Made by a program: the position numbers and the translations under genes. From an uncultured Prevotella sp. (GTDB lineage: Bacteria > Bacteroidota > Bacteroidia > Bacteroidales > Bacteroidaceae), in contig CAMUQM010000001.1 in assembly GCA_947095945.1 (NCBI GenBank), positions 1-36,992 on the forward strand: a stretch of DNA of 36,992 nucleotides. The letters are read 5' to 3'. Positions 7,662 through 14,641 of this stretch are shown piece after piece; within the stretch, counting starts at the first letter, position 1, and each line of letters opens with the position of its first letter. The notes beneath the pieces were generated by a model, which saw only the letters and a program-made list of their open reading frames with translations, did no database searches and had not been told where the DNA came from.

Positions 7662-7805
7662 TGCAAAGATAGTGCCAGCAAGTGCAATGAAAGTTTACTT
7701 TCTTATTGTCGAGCGCAGCCTATCTTATGCAAAGATAGTGCCAGCAAGTGCAATGAAAGTTTACTTTCTTATTGCCGAGCGCAGCCTATCTTATGCAAAG
7801 ATAGT
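7662..7805. repeat. 66-bp tandem repeat (2.2 copies) duplicating a promoter box
   Basis: Two units (7662-7727 and 7728-7793) are identical except for one base, followed by 12 bases of a third (7794-7805). Each unit starts with TGCAAAGATAGT, whose reverse complement contains the -7 box TATCTTTG. The minus-strand epimerase-like gene therefore has three stacked -7 boxes (CAAAGATA at 7664-7671, 7730-7737 and 7796-7803). At each junction CTATCTT and AAGATAG form an inverted repeat around ATGCA. Confidence 0.9.
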
Positions 7806-8179
7806 AAAAAAGTTTATATGTTACTCAGAATTTCCTTTTTTAATAGAAAGATATAATGCATTTAGTGCTAAACATTTCCGCATAAGTCAGATATAAGGGT
7901 TTAATGAGGTCTTGCTTATCAATAACATAGGGTCTTTCTTCTCTTTTTAATGAATGTGTTGATGCCCAGCACGTGTTGTGTTGATGGTGAGCACCAATGG
8001 TGCTGAGCGCTAATTACTTTGTATTATGGCGTAAGTTATCAGTGTTGATTTAGTTAGTTCGATTTAAACAGCAGTTAAATGTAATTATGTCTATTATCTT
8101 TTAATAAGGTGGTAGTGGATTTTTATGCAAGTAAAGGCGTAGAAAATGAATAAAAAAGAATTATTTTCTGTTTAATTTA
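7806..8179. other. Intergenic region before the aromatic operon promoter
   Basis: No gene is supported. It contains the palindromic element at 7955-8013; the remainder is AT-rich with no feature I can name. Confidence 0.6.
7955..8013 (+). repeat. GCACCAATGGTG palindromic element, copy 1
   Basis: The element contains a CACCAATGGTG palindrome within GGTGAGCACCAATGG, followed by a TGCTGAGCGCTAA end. It shares this core and end with copies at 19278-19380 (same strand) and 36023-36105 (opposite strand). It is the shortest and most diverged copy. Confidence 0.7.
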
Positions 8180-8211
8180 TTTGGTTATAAAAAATAAAAG
8201 TAATACATTTG
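8180..8211 (+). promoter_or_regulatory. Promoter of the aromatic leader and operon
   Basis: TTTG (8180-8183, -33) and TACATTTG (8204-8211, -7) are separated by 20 bp, a very good match to the Bacteroidota consensus. Transcription would start near 8217, just before the leader peptide ATG at 8225. Confidence 0.75.
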
Positions 8212-8224
8212 TATCCGAATACAA

Positions 8225-8317
8225 ATGAATTTGAAGAATATGAGCATGTCTTATGTATCTTTCCGTTACTTTTATTTTTACTTTGCAAATAATTGTAAAG
8301 CGGGAGGTTGCGTGTAG
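8225..8317 (+). CDS. Phe/Tyr-rich leader peptide (30 aa) of the aromatic amino acid operon
   Basis: ATG 8225 opens a 30-codon frame ending at TAG 8315-8317. Residues 10-20 read YVSFRYFYFYF: Tyr at 10, 15, 17, 19 and Phe at 13, 16, 18, 20. The peptide lies directly after a good promoter and 123 bp before pheA, the first gene of an operon that makes Phe and Tyr. Its last codons contain AGCGGGA, which can pair with the terminator stem downstream. This is the layout of an attenuation leader of the PheL type. ATG 8240 or 8246 in the same frame could also be the start without changing the aromatic run. No strong ribosome-binding site is visible, as is usual here. The peptide itself need have no function after synthesis. 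Confidence 0.8.
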   Translation: MNLKNMSMSYVSFRYFYFYFANNCKAGGCV

Positions 8318-8373
8318 ATTTCAACTTATGAGAATCATATAATTATAGAAAAATAAAACGAAACGGTCCCGCT
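8299..8373 (+). promoter_or_regulatory. Antiterminator pairing of the Phe/Tyr attenuator
   Basis: AGCGGGA (8299-8305, in the leader peptide codons) is complementary over 7 bp to TCCCGCT (8367-8373). The latter overlaps the 5' arm of the terminator. A ribosome stalled at the aromatic codons (last one 8282-8284) would leave 8300-8305 free and allow this helix. A ribosome reaching the stop codon at 8315 would cover it and let the terminator form. Confidence 0.7.
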
Positions 8374-8400
8374 CAAAAATGAGTTGGACCGTTTTCGTTT
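8364..8400 (+). terminator. Attenuator: intrinsic terminator upstream of pheA
   Basis: CGGTCC (8364-8369) pairs with GGACCG (8386-8391). CTCA (8372-8375) pairs with TGAG (8380-8383) around an AAAA loop. TTTTCGTTT (8392-8400) follows as the U-tract. A-rich sequence at 8355-8363 can extend the stem. It sits between the leader peptide and pheA, so it ends transcription before the structural genes unless disrupted. Confidence 0.85.
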
Positions 8401-8440
8401 AGTAACCTTTGGAGATGTAACTATAAAGCAAACAAAGCGG

Positions 8441-9271
8441 ATGAAACGAATAGCTATACAAGGAGAAAGGGGCAGTTTTCACGATATTGCCGCCCATACA
8501 TTTTTTGCCGATGAACAGGTACAACTCACTTGTTGCACCACCTTTGAAGAGGTGTTTGAGAAAGTGGGTGCAGACCCTACTGCCATTGCCATGCTTGCAA
8601 TTGAGAATACGATAGCAGGGAGTCTGTTACATAATTATGACCTTCTTCGTAAGTCAGGCACAACGGTTGTTGGTGAACAGCGTCTGCACATCAAACATTG
8701 TATCTGCTGTCTGCCAAATGACGACTGGTCAGCCATTACGGAGGTTCACTCTCACCCTGTTGCGCTCATGCAATGTCGTTTGTTTCTTAGCAATCACCCT
8801 ACAATAAAAGCGGTAGAAAAGGAAGATACGGCTGGTTCAGCAGCTTATATTGTAGAGAATCACTGTCGTGGTTGTGCTGCTATCTGTTCTGCTGATGCTG
8901 CAAGACTCTATGGAATGAAGATATTGGAAGACTCTATAGAAGATAATAAACATAACTTTACTCGTTTCCTTGTGGCTTGTCATCCACAGAAAGCCGACTT
9001 CCTTCGCCCATTGACAGAGGTTGATAAAGCAAGTATAGTATTTTCTCTTCCTCACGAAGAGGGGTCTTTAAGTAAGGTGTTGACAATTCTTTCTTTCTAT
9101 GACATTAACCTTACGAAGATTCAATCGCTCCCAGTTATTGGTCATGAGTGGGAATATCTCTTCTATGTAGATTTGACCTTTGATAATCTCACTCGCTATC
9201 GCCAGTCGATAAATGCCATTACTCCTTTGGTAAAGAGCATCAAGATATTAGGGGAGTATAAGGAGAATTAG
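8441..9271 (+). CDS. pheA: Prephenate dehydratase with ACT domain
   Basis: The 276-residue cytoplasmic enzyme converts prephenate to phenylpyruvate in Phe synthesis. It shows the IQGERGSFHDIAA start, IENTIAGSLLHNYDLL (54-69), the catalytic TRF motif (174-176) and a C-terminal ACT regulatory domain (about 197-275). The usual Phe-binding ESRP motif of the ACT domain reads QSLP here (228-231), so feedback binding may differ. There is no chorismate mutase domain; that activity is fused to the DAHP synthase two genes downstream. The frame extends back to TTG 8384, but that lies inside the attenuator, so ATG 8441 is the start. First structural gene of the operon. Confidence 0.93.
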   Translation: MKRIAIQGERGSFHDIAAHTFFADEQVQLTCCTTFEEVFEKVGADPTAIAMLAIENTIAGSLLHNYDLLRKSGTTVVGEQRLHIKHCICCLPNDDWSAITEVHSHPVALMQCRLFLSNHPTIKAVEKEDTAGSAAYIVENHCRGCAAICSADAARLYGMKILEDSIEDNKHNFTRFLVACHPQKADFLRPLTEVDKASIVFSLPHEEGSLSKVLTILSFYDINLTKIQSLPVIGHEWEYLFYVDLTFDNLTRYRQSINAITPLVKSIKILGEYKEN

Positions 9272-9338
9272 GTGTTAGGTGTACTGAGGCAATGTCTCTG
9301 TAGGCGGAATAAAGTAAATGAAAACAAAAGAATAGCTT

Positions 9339-10508
9339 ATGATACAGCCAGCAAATCGCGTGAATGAAGTGCAAGAATACTACTTCTCACGTAAACTGAA
9401 GGAAGTGGCAAAGATGGATGCAGATGGGAAAGACATTATCTCCTTGGCAATAGGAAGCCCAGATATGCCACCTTCAAAGCAAACTGTTGATAAACTTTGT
9501 GAGGTAGCCAGTCAAGCAACAGAGCATGGTTATCAGCCCACAATCGGAATCACAGAACTCCGTTCGGCTATGGCTAGGTTTTATAAACGATGGTATGGAG
9601 TTGATGTTGATGTAGCTACAGAGGTTCAACCGCTTATCGGTTCTAAGGAAGGTATCCTACATGTAACCTTAGCTTTCGTCAATCCTGGTGAGCAGGTGTT
9701 GGTACCTAACCCCGGTTATCCAACTTACACCGCTCTTTCTCGACTACTTAGAGCAGAGGTTATCAACTATGATTTGAGGGAAGATAATGATTGGCAGCCA
9801 GATTTTGAAGCTTTGGAGAGAATGGATTTGAGCCGTGTTCGCCTAATGTGGACTAACTATCCGAATATGCCCACAGGTGGAAATGCTCGTCGTGAAACCT
9901 ATCAACGCTTAGTTGACTTTGCTCGTCGCCATGATATCGTTGTGGTAAACGACAACCCTTATTCGTTTATTCTCAATGAAGGGGAGAAGTTGAGCCTTTT
10001 ACAAGTGTCTGGCGCAAAGGATTGTTGTATAGAGTTTAACTCCCTTTCAAAGTCTTATAATATGTCGGGTTGGCGTGTAGGAATGTGCGTAACTAATCCA
10101 ACGTTCATCTCTTGGATACTAAAAGTGAAGAGTAATATAGACTCTGGGACATTCCGTGGAATCCAGTTAGCTGCAGCAGAAGCCATGAACACGAATACAG
10201 ATGAATGGCATCAGCAAAATAACATTGAGGTTTATCGTCGCCGTCGTGTTATAGCAGAAGAAATCATGACATTGTTAGGTTGCACCTTTGATAAGTCTCA
10301 AGTCGGAATGTTTTTATGGGGTAAAATACCAGAGAAGTATGCTGATGTAGAACAACTGACAGAGCGTGTGCTACATGAAGCGCGTGTGTTCATAACGCCC
10401 GGTTTTATCTTTGGAAGTAATGGACATCGTTATGTGCGCATCTCGCTATGTGCAAAAGACGAGGTGATGATGAAAGCACGTGACCGTATTGCAGCTTTGA
10501 AATGGTAA
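9339..10508 (+). CDS. Class I/II PLP aminotransferase, probably aromatic or prephenate
   Basis: The 389-residue fold-type I aminotransferase has GSPDMPPS near residue 40, the NPGYPTY substrate/PLP region, NYPNMPTG, and the PLP lysine Lys238 in SLSKSYNMSGWR. Its neighbours are prephenate dehydratase, DAHP synthase-chorismate mutase and prephenate dehydrogenase. The likely reaction is transamination of phenylpyruvate and 4-hydroxyphenylpyruvate to Phe and Tyr, or of prephenate to arogenate. The sequence also resembles aspartate and LL-diaminopimelate aminotransferases, so the substrate rests on context. It lies 67 bp after pheA with no terminator between. Confidence 0.88.
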   Translation: MIQPANRVNEVQEYYFSRKLKEVAKMDADGKDIISLAIGSPDMPPSKQTVDKLCEVASQATEHGYQPTIGITELRSAMARFYKRWYGVDVDVATEVQPLIGSKEGILHVTLAFVNPGEQVLVPNPGYPTYTALSRLLRAEVINYDLREDNDWQPDFEALERMDLSRVRLMWTNYPNMPTGGNARRETYQRLVDFARRHDIVVVNDNPYSFILNEGEKLSLLQVSGAKDCCIEFNSLSKSYNMSGWRVGMCVTNPTFISWILKVKSNIDSGTFRGIQLAAAEAMNTNTDEWHQQNNIEVYRRRRVIAEEIMTLLGCTFDKSQVGMFLWGKIPEKYADVEQLTERVLHEARVFITPGFIFGSNGHRYVRISLCAKDEVMMKARDRIAALKW

Positions 10509-10534
10509 AATATGGTTTTTTACATCATTTATAT

Positions 10535-10542
10535 TACCTTTG
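10535..10542 (+). promoter_or_regulatory. Possible internal promoter before the DAHP synthase gene
   Basis: TACCTTTG matches TAnnTTTG in the 68-bp gap between the aminotransferase and DAHP synthase genes. No clear -33 is present. If real, it would give DAHP synthase expression independent of the attenuator. Confidence 0.4.
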
Positions 10543-10576
10543 GGGAACAATTAAGTATATAAAAAATAAAAGATAT

Positions 10577-11647
10577 ATGATTATGGAGTTAGAATTAGAG
10601 CCTTTGCGACTTCCGAGCGATAAGGAGCGCCCGATAGTCATTGCAGGTCCTTGTTCGGCTGAAACAGAAGAACAAGTGATGTGTACGGCACGTAATCTTG
10701 CTGCTAAAGGATGCCATATTTTTCGTGCTGGTATATGGAAACCACGTACAAAACCCGGTGGTTTTGAGGGTAATGGCGAGATGGCTTTGCCATGGATGAA
10801 GCGTGTGAAGGAAGAAACTGGTATGATGATTTCAACAGAAGTGGCGACACCTGAACACGTTGAAGTGGCTTTGAAATATGGTATGGACATCCTTTGGGTA
10901 GGTGCAAGAACGTCTGCCAATCCTTTTGCCATGCAGGCTTTGGCTGATTCTTTACAGGGAGTAGACATCCCTGTGTTGGTGAAGAATCCTGTAAATCCAG
11001 ACCTTGAACTGTGGGTCGGAGCGCTTCAGCGCCTTAATCAAGCCGGTTTGAAGCGTTTGGGAGTTATTCATCGTGGCTTCTCAAGCTATGATAAGAAAAT
11101 CTATCGGAATGCTCCTATGTGGCAGATTCCTATTGAGTTACGCCGAAGGATACCGGGACTTCCTATTATCTGTGACCCAAGTCATATCGGTGGTCGTCGT
11201 GATTTGATTGCACCACTTTGTCAACAAGCAATGGACTTAGACTTTGATGGTCTGATTGTTGAGAGCCACTGTACGCCAGAGAAGGCGTGGAGTGATGCAG
11301 AACAGCAGGTGACCCCTGATATTCTTGATTATATTCTTTCTCTCTTAGTAGTGCGTGATCACACCTCTACAACCGAAGAACTTAGATTCCTTCGTGCACA
11401 AATAGACGAGCTTGATAACTCTTTAATGGGACTTCTGGCTAAGCGTTTTCGCATTTGTCGTGAGATAGGAACCTTTAAGAAAGAGCATAATATGACTATT
11501 CTTCAGGCTGGTAGATATAATGAAATACTCGAAAAGCGTGGCGCACAGGCAAGTCTTTGCGGTATGGATGCCAACTTTGCTGCTCAAGTTTTTGAGCTAA
11601 TACATGAGGAAAGTGTACGTCAACAGTTGGAAATTGTGAATAAGTAG
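10577..11647 (+). CDS. Bifunctional DAHP synthase (type I-beta) / chorismate mutase
   Basis: The 356-residue protein joins two enzymes. Residues about 1-255 form a KDO8P/DAHP-synthase barrel (AGPCSAETEEQ at 23-33, IWKPRTKPGGFEGNGE, ICDPSHIGGRRD, VESHCTPEKAWSDAEQQ), the first step of the shikimate pathway (PEP plus erythrose 4-phosphate). Residues about 265-350 form an AroQ-type chorismate mutase helix bundle (LRFLRAQIDELDNSLMGLLAKRF, then IGTFKKEH). The C-terminal mutase fused to DAHP synthase is a known arrangement; chorismate or prephenate could regulate the synthase through it. The frame extends back to ATG 10502, overlapping the aminotransferase stop, but homology begins after ATG 10577 (10583 also possible). 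Confidence 0.92.
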   Translation: MIMELELEPLRLPSDKERPIVIAGPCSAETEEQVMCTARNLAAKGCHIFRAGIWKPRTKPGGFEGNGEMALPWMKRVKEETGMMISTEVATPEHVEVALKYGMDILWVGARTSANPFAMQALADSLQGVDIPVLVKNPVNPDLELWVGALQRLNQAGLKRLGVIHRGFSSYDKKIYRNAPMWQIPIELRRRIPGLPIICDPSHIGGRRDLIAPLCQQAMDLDFDGLIVESHCTPEKAWSDAEQQVTPDILDYILSLLVVRDHTSTTEELRFLRAQIDELDNSLMGLLAKRFRICREIGTFKKEHNMTILQAGRYNEILEKRGAQASLCGMDANFAAQVFELIHEESVRQQLEIVNK

Positions 11648-11678
11648 GGTGATGGGTGGTGAATGATGGGTGTTGAGG
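11647..11678 (-). repeat. Inverted partner of the 44-bp minisatellite unit
   Basis: The G-rich stretch just after the DAHP synthase stop is, read in reverse complement, CAACACCCATCATTCACC followed by ACCCATCACCC. This closely follows the minisatellite unit. It could pair in RNA with any of the downstream units. Confidence 0.75.
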
Positions 11679-12078
11679 AATTGAGTCGAAGATGTTGTTA
11701 CAGCTTTAAGTAGAACATCTTGAATGTAACTTTTCAAAACTTAGTATTTGTTTGCTATTACCCAGCAACGCAAACCCTCATCACCTAACATCTGTCATTC
11801 ACTATCCATCAATTCAAATCATCATCACCTAATACCTATCATTCACTATCCTTCGATGCAAATCGTCATCACCTAACACTTATCATTCACTATCCATTAA
11901 TGCAAATCATTATTACCCAACACCTATCATTCACTATCCATCAATGCAAATCATTATCATCCAACACTTATCATTCACTATCCATCAATGCAAATCATCA
12001 TCACCCAACACTTATCATTCACTACCTACTAATACAATTCATCATCACCCAACACCCAACACTCATCACCCAAAAAAC
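11648..12078. other. 431-bp gap inside the aromatic operon, mostly repeat
   Basis: No gene is supported, although frames stay open through the repeat and even extend upstream of tyrA. It holds an inverted copy of the repeat consensus at 11647-11678, about 100 bp of unique sequence, and the 44-bp array from about 11773 up to the tyrA start. Confidence 0.7.
11773..12073. repeat. 44-bp minisatellite, about six units, directly before tyrA
   Basis: The phrase CATTCACTATCC (last unit CATTCACTACCT) recurs at 11796, 11840, 11884, 11928, 11972 and 12016, exactly 44 bp apart each time. The consensus contains ATCATCACCCAACACTTATC and CCATCAATGCAA. The period is not a multiple of three, so the array is not a protein repeat. 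The strand is strikingly poor in G. The array ends a few bases before the tyrA ATG. Confidence 0.95.
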
Positions 12079-12876
12079 ATGAAAATACTAATAATGGGTG
12101 CAGGTAAGATGGGAAGTTTCTTCATCGACCTGCTTAGTTTCGACCATGAAGTAGCGGCATACGAGAAAGATGTACGCCGACTTCGCTTTACATATAATTG
12201 CCAGCGTTTTACAAGTTTAGAGGAGGTAAAAGACTTTCAGCCAGAGCTTGTCATTAATGCAGTAACGGTGAAATATACGATACCTGCTTTTGAAGAGTTG
12301 CTCCCAGTCTTACCCAAAGATTGTATTCTTTCAGATATTAGTTCGGTGAAGACGGGCTTGAAAGAATGGTACGATCGTTGCGGACACCCTTATGCCTCTA
12401 CCCATCCGATGTTTGGTCCTACCTTTGCTAATCTTAATCAGCTGAGTGAAGAGAATGCTATCATCATCAGTGAAGGTGATTATATGGGACGAATCTTCTT
12501 TAAGGACCTCTATCAGAGACTGGGGCTGAACATCTATGAGTATAGCTTTGAAGAGCATGATAAGACGGTGGCTTATTCATTGAGTATTCCGTTCGTTTCA
12601 ACCTTTGTTTTTGCTGCTGTGATGAAGCATCAAGATGCACCCGGAACAACCTTTAAACGACATATGCGTATTGCTAAGGGGGTTCTGAATGAAGACGATT
12701 ATTTGCTTCAAGAGATTCTCTTTAATCCTTATACCTATGATCAGGTGGCACAGATTCGTACAGAGTTGAAAGAGTTGATGCAGATTATTGACGATAAAGA
12801 TGCTGTGGGAATGAAAGCCTATCTGAGTAAAATACGTAATCATGTGGCACGTGATATTGAGATAAAGAAACAATAA
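12079..12876 (+). CDS. tyrA: Prephenate dehydrogenase
   Basis: The 265-residue cytoplasmic enzyme carries an N-terminal NAD(P)-binding Rossmann motif (GAGKMG, 7-12), DISSVKTGL, and the STHPMFGPT segment typical of TyrA proteins. It oxidatively decarboxylates prephenate to 4-hydroxyphenylpyruvate for Tyr synthesis. No C-terminal ACT domain is present, so feedback control may rest with the leader and with the DAHP synthase-mutase. The frame runs back through the minisatellite to ATG 11944, but the Rossmann start shows ATG 12079 is correct. It is codirectional with pheA and the other aromatic genes; cotranscription across the 431-bp repeat region is likely but unproven. Confidence 0.92.
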   Translation: MKILIMGAGKMGSFFIDLLSFDHEVAAYEKDVRRLRFTYNCQRFTSLEEVKDFQPELVINAVTVKYTIPAFEELLPVLPKDCILSDISSVKTGLKEWYDRCGHPYASTHPMFGPTFANLNQLSEENAIIISEGDYMGRIFFKDLYQRLGLNIYEYSFEEHDKTVAYSLSIPFVSTFVFAAVMKHQDAPGTTFKRHMRIAKGVLNEDDYLLQEILFNPYTYDQVAQIRTELKELMQIIDDKDAVGMKAYLSKIRNHVARDIEIKKQ

Positions 12877-12900
12877 AACTTTTCTACATCCCTGAAATTT

Positions 12901-13875
12901 ATGCGCATCTGGTTAACCTTTTTGCTTCTGTTGAGTTCTTACTTGTCAATGGCTCAAACTCGTTTGACGATAGTTGAACTCAATGCTGAGAACTTGTTTG
13001 ATACTCGGCATGATACGTTAAAGAATGATTATGAGTTTCTGCCAGACTCTCCTCGCCATTGGACACGTACTAAGTACTGGCAGAAACTAAATAGGATAGG
13101 GCAGACAATTATTTCTTGTGGTGAGGATAGTAGCGGTTGGACACTGCCTGATATAGTGGGTTTATGTGAGGTTGAGAATGACAGCGTGCTCTTTGATCTG
13201 ACTCGTCGTTCCTTGTTACGTAAGGCTCGCTATGAATATGTAATGACTGCTTCCGATGATGTTCGTGGTATTGATGTAGCGTTATTGTATTCTCCTTTCT
13301 CTTTCCGATTGATAAAAGCAGATACAATTCGTGTACTACCTCTAAGTGAGATGCGCCCAACACGAGATATCCTACACGTAGAAGGGGAAATAGAAAATGG
13401 CGATACGTTACACATCTTTCTGCTCCATGCACCGAGCCGTATGGGTGGTGAACTTTATTCTCGTCCCTTTAGGAAACATGTGATGGAGCGGTTGTGTAGT
13501 GCAATAGATTCTCTTCGTAGTCAGTATGCTAATCCTAAGCTATTGGTAATGGGCGATTTTAATGATTATGCAGATAGCCCTTCGTTACAACTTGCTTATG
13601 AACATGGGTTGTTCAATGTAGCTACGGGAGCACATGGGCGCAATGGAGCAAAGGGTACTTATCGTTACCATGGAGAATGGGGGAGTCTGGACCAAATACT
13701 TGTAAGTGAGAATCTTCGCTCATGGGTAAAGGATTGCCGTATTAATGATGCTCCGTTCTTATTAGAAAAAGATACAAAATACGGCGGAGTAAAGCCTCGC
13801 CGTAATTATAATGGTATGCGTTTTAATAATGGATTTAGCGACCATTTACCACTTGTTTTACATCTTCAGCATTGA
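12901..13875 (+). CDS. Secreted endonuclease/exonuclease/phosphatase-family protein
   Basis: A signal peptide (about 19 residues, ending SMAQ) is followed by an EEP-fold domain covering the remaining 305 residues. Metal and catalytic motifs are visible: ELNAENLFD, GLCEVEND, LLHAPSR, MGDFNDYADSPS and the final FSDHLPLVLHL. Family members hydrolyse phosphodiester bonds in nucleic acids, lipids or sugar phosphates; the exact substrate cannot be told. The export signal suggests periplasmic or extracellular action, for example nucleic acid scavenging. It begins 24 bp after tyrA without a terminator, so it may be the last gene of the aromatic transcript despite having no metabolic link. Confidence 0.85.
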   Translation: MRIWLTFLLLLSSYLSMAQTRLTIVELNAENLFDTRHDTLKNDYEFLPDSPRHWTRTKYWQKLNRIGQTIISCGEDSSGWTLPDIVGLCEVENDSVLFDLTRRSLLRKARYEYVMTASDDVRGIDVALLYSPFSFRLIKADTIRVLPLSEMRPTRDILHVEGEIENGDTLHIFLLHAPSRMGGELYSRPFRKHVMERLCSAIDSLRSQYANPKLLVMGDFNDYADSPSLQLAYEHGLFNVATGAHGRNGAKGTYRYHGEWGSLDQILVSENLRSWVKDCRINDAPFLLEKDTKYGGVKPRRNYNGMRFNNGFSDHLPLVLHLQH

Positions 13876-13890
13876 TATTTGCGCTCTCTT

Positions 13891-13977
13891 CCGAATTATT
13901 TTCATGAAAAAAAATATTTTTCTTCATGAAAATAAATATTTACTTTCATGAAAATAAAAATTTATCTTCGTGAATAA
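13891..13977. repeat. 22-bp-pitch TTCATGAA element, copy A
   Basis: Four palindromic boxes TTCATGAA, TTCATGAA, TTCATGAA and TTCGTGAA start at 13901, 13923, 13945 and 13967, exactly 22 bp apart, with A/T-rich spacers such as AAATATTT between them. The left border CCGAATTATTTTC is shared with copy B at 27598. It lies 16 bp after the nuclease-like gene. Confidence 0.85.
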
Positions 13978-13984
13978 AAAAAGA

Positions 13985-14019
13985 AAACACTACCCTTCTC
14001 GGTGAAAAAGGTAGTGTTT
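13985..14019. terminator. Bidirectional terminator between convergent genes
   Basis: AAACACTACC (13985-13994) pairs with GGTAGTGTTT (14010-14019). Flanking A and T tracts on both sides fit termination of the nuclease-like gene (plus) and of the coiled-coil gene (minus). Confidence 0.8.
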
Positions 14020-14049
14020 GAACTTATGATTTAATACTGTCTTCGGCTA

Positions 14050-14466
14050 TTAGTTATTAACAAACTTGATTCGTTTGTTTGAATCATCAATCTTAGCCTG
14101 AAGTTTAGCAATCTTCTTTTCCAACTTCGTTAAGGTCTTCTGACTCTTAGCTAACTTCTTATTGATAGCCTTAGCATCCTTCAGTTTCTTGATAGTACTC
14201 TTAGCATCCTTAACAGTACTTGATGCATTTGTTGTATTGAATTCTGTTGTTGCTACATTCGCTTCAACATTAACATCAGCTGCTTTTTTGCTGAGTTCGA
14301 CATTATTTGCCTTTTCTTTTTCGTAATCCAACTGTAGTTTGTTCAACTCTGTGGTCATTTTGAGCACCTTCTGCTGCTCCTTTAAAGTGTCAATTCTTGC
14401 ATCGCTTTGAGCAAAGCCAGCAACAGCTGACAATACCATTACCCCAATTAAAAATAATCTTTTCAT
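14050..14466 (-). CDS. Small exported coiled-coil protein, unknown function
   Basis: A 19-residue signal peptide (ending GFAQ) is followed by about 118 residues rich in Lys, Ala, Leu, Glu and Thr. Two stretches look like coiled coils: about 25-60 (LKEQQKVLKMTTELNKLQLDY) and 85-132 (STIKKLKDAKAINKKLAKSQ onward). I do not recognise a named family. The predicted location is periplasm or cell surface. The promoter is TACATTTG on the minus strand at 14496-14503. It lies on its own between a shared terminator and the GYF-domain gene. Confidence 0.75.
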   Translation of the reverse strand: MKRLFLIGVMVLSAVAGFAQSDARIDTLKEQQKVLKMTTELNKLQLDYEKEKANNVELSKKAADVNVEANVATTEFNTTNASSTVKDAKSTIKKLKDAKAINKKLAKSQKTLTKLEKKIAKLQAKIDDSNKRIKFVNN

Positions 14467-14495
14467 ATCTTATAAGTCAATTTAATTTAATGGTG

Positions 14496-14503
14496 CAAAT
14501 GTA
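14496..14503 (-). promoter_or_regulatory. -7 promoter box of the coiled-coil protein gene
   Basis: CAAATGTA on the plus strand reads TACATTTG on the minus strand, 30 bp before the ATG at 14466. Confidence 0.6.
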
Positions 14504-14641
14504 TATAAATTATTGTTTATATGCAAAAGATAATATGTAAAACTTTTAATTTCGTGTTAAATTCTTGATAATTAATAACTATCTCTTAAGTTTTTACAAA
14601 ATAGCATAGTCATTTTGAAAGCAAAATCCTAATCTTTCCAC

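Noticed and set aside
7663..7800. Tandem repeat as a CRISPR array or protein repeat
   Set aside because: The two 66-bp units are identical along their whole length with no spacers, and there is no cas gene nearby.
8384..8440. An 19-residue N-terminal extension of PheA from TTG 8384
   Set aside because: It starts inside the terminator hairpin of the attenuator, and the conserved start of the enzyme fits ATG 8441.
10512..10562. A 16-codon frame between the aminotransferase and DAHP synthase genes with two Phe and two Tyr codons, as a second aromatic leader peptide
   Set aside because: No terminator or competing hairpin follows before the DAHP synthase start, and a -7-like box lies inside it. 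The aromatic codons are few and scattered, so chance is the better explanation.
11773..12073. 44-bp array as a CRISPR array
   Set aside because: The units are similar over the full 44 bp rather than repeat plus unique spacer, they vary at many positions, and no cas gene is present.
11900..12078. Open frames across the minisatellite, including an extension of the tyrA frame with a His/Thr/Ser-rich N-terminus
   Set aside because: The 44-bp period is not a multiple of three, so successive units are read in different frames, and the TyrA Rossmann fold begins exactly at ATG 12079.
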